Part shown: positions 63,766 through 64,000 of the stretch, piece by piece
Layout: each line of letters starts with the position of its first letter
How positions within the stretch are numbered: position 1 is the first letter of the stretch
NCBI GenBank assembly: GCA_016648135.1
Contig: JADDOH010010151.1
Span: 1 to 64,000 of the forward strand
Length of the DNA: 64,000 bases
Origin: Agrypnia vestita
Taxonomy: Eukaryota; Arthropoda; Insecta; Trichoptera; Phryganeidae
Reading direction: 5' to 3'
Notes under the pieces: generated by a model
Told to the model about the DNA's origin: nothing
Seen by the model: only the letters and a program-made list of their open reading frames with translations
The model's database searches: none
Translations under genes and position numbers: made by a program

Positions 63766-64000
63766 TGTATCTAATTTTAAAATGTATGTGGTCATGTTTT
63801 TATTTTTAACCTTCTGACACTGAGGTGACTTTTTCGATTTCATTTTGCTGACGAGAAGTCCGACGTATGGACATTTAAAAAACTGTTTTTAAACAGGTTA
63901 TGATTTTTTTATTTTTCATTATTTTTATTGGGAGAATGAAATTGAAGTAAGAATACAAAAATATTAATTAATATTACAGAAATAATCAGACATTGAGGAC
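63766..64000. other. Unassigned AT-rich DNA to window end
   Basis: No feature recognised. Confidence 0.45.

Overview
This 64 kb window is AT-rich eukaryotic, almost certainly insect, DNA. There are no bacterial genes or operons. The evidence is a dense mosaic of animal transposable-element (TE) remains (non-LTR retrotransposon 3' ends, RTE-type reverse transcriptase, a Penelope-like GIY-YIG fragment, a DD41D mariner transposase, Helitron termini, tRNA-derived SINEs, MITEs and foldback elements), plus (TA)n and (CT)n microsatellites and one GT-AG bounded exon. A moth or butterfly is possible from the style of the Helitron ends and the frequent 'taggtac' words, but this is a weak inference.

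The only convincing host coding sequence is a 149-bp GC-rich exon at 10336-10484 (+). It encodes the N-terminal stretch and first membrane segment of a TMEM151-family protein. It sits in a small island between a MITE (ends 10217) and a TIR element (starts 10604). No second TMEM151 exon was recognised downstream, so most of the window after 10485 is probably one TE-filled intron of more than 50 kb. Three short coding-like stretches (24570-24820 minus, 46130-46362 plus, 61241-61411 plus) have no family I recognise.

Layout: 1-1063 palindromic module and TIR element; 1530-3020 direct repeat, A/T minisatellite, GC-rich iterons, a SINE; 3880-6510 promoter-like repeats and an RTE fragment; 7375-12240 a Helitron, then inverted-repeat elements around the TMEM151 exon; 13081-13730 element ending in a perfect 188-bp palindrome; 14670-23440 LINE fragments of several families, non-autonomous repeats, a 302-bp MITE and a decayed RTE element; 23956-33028 hairpins, LINE ends, large foldback elements and a tRNA-Trp-like retrocopy; 34001-36735 LINE fragments, one with an internal minisatellite; 37477-38422 two Helitrons; 41829-46068 polypyrimidine tract, Helitron, Tigger-like remnant, Penelope-like element; 46811-53690 LINE ends and nested elements; 54248-63053 further repeats, nested LINEs, the second heat-shock-element Helitron and the mariner; 63055-63765 the palindromic-module family again, carrying a SINE.

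The most interesting signals are (i) two Helitron copies that each hold an uninterrupted six-pentamer heat-shock element, (ii) the perfect 188-bp palindrome, (iii) a hairpin module recurring in at least five copies with compensatory stem changes, (iv) a recurrent CTGANGA...GAAAC motif, once directly downstream of a Penelope endonuclease remnant, and (v) a tRNA-Trp-like fragment with a templated CCA. Coordinates of TE remnants are approximate at their decayed edges.
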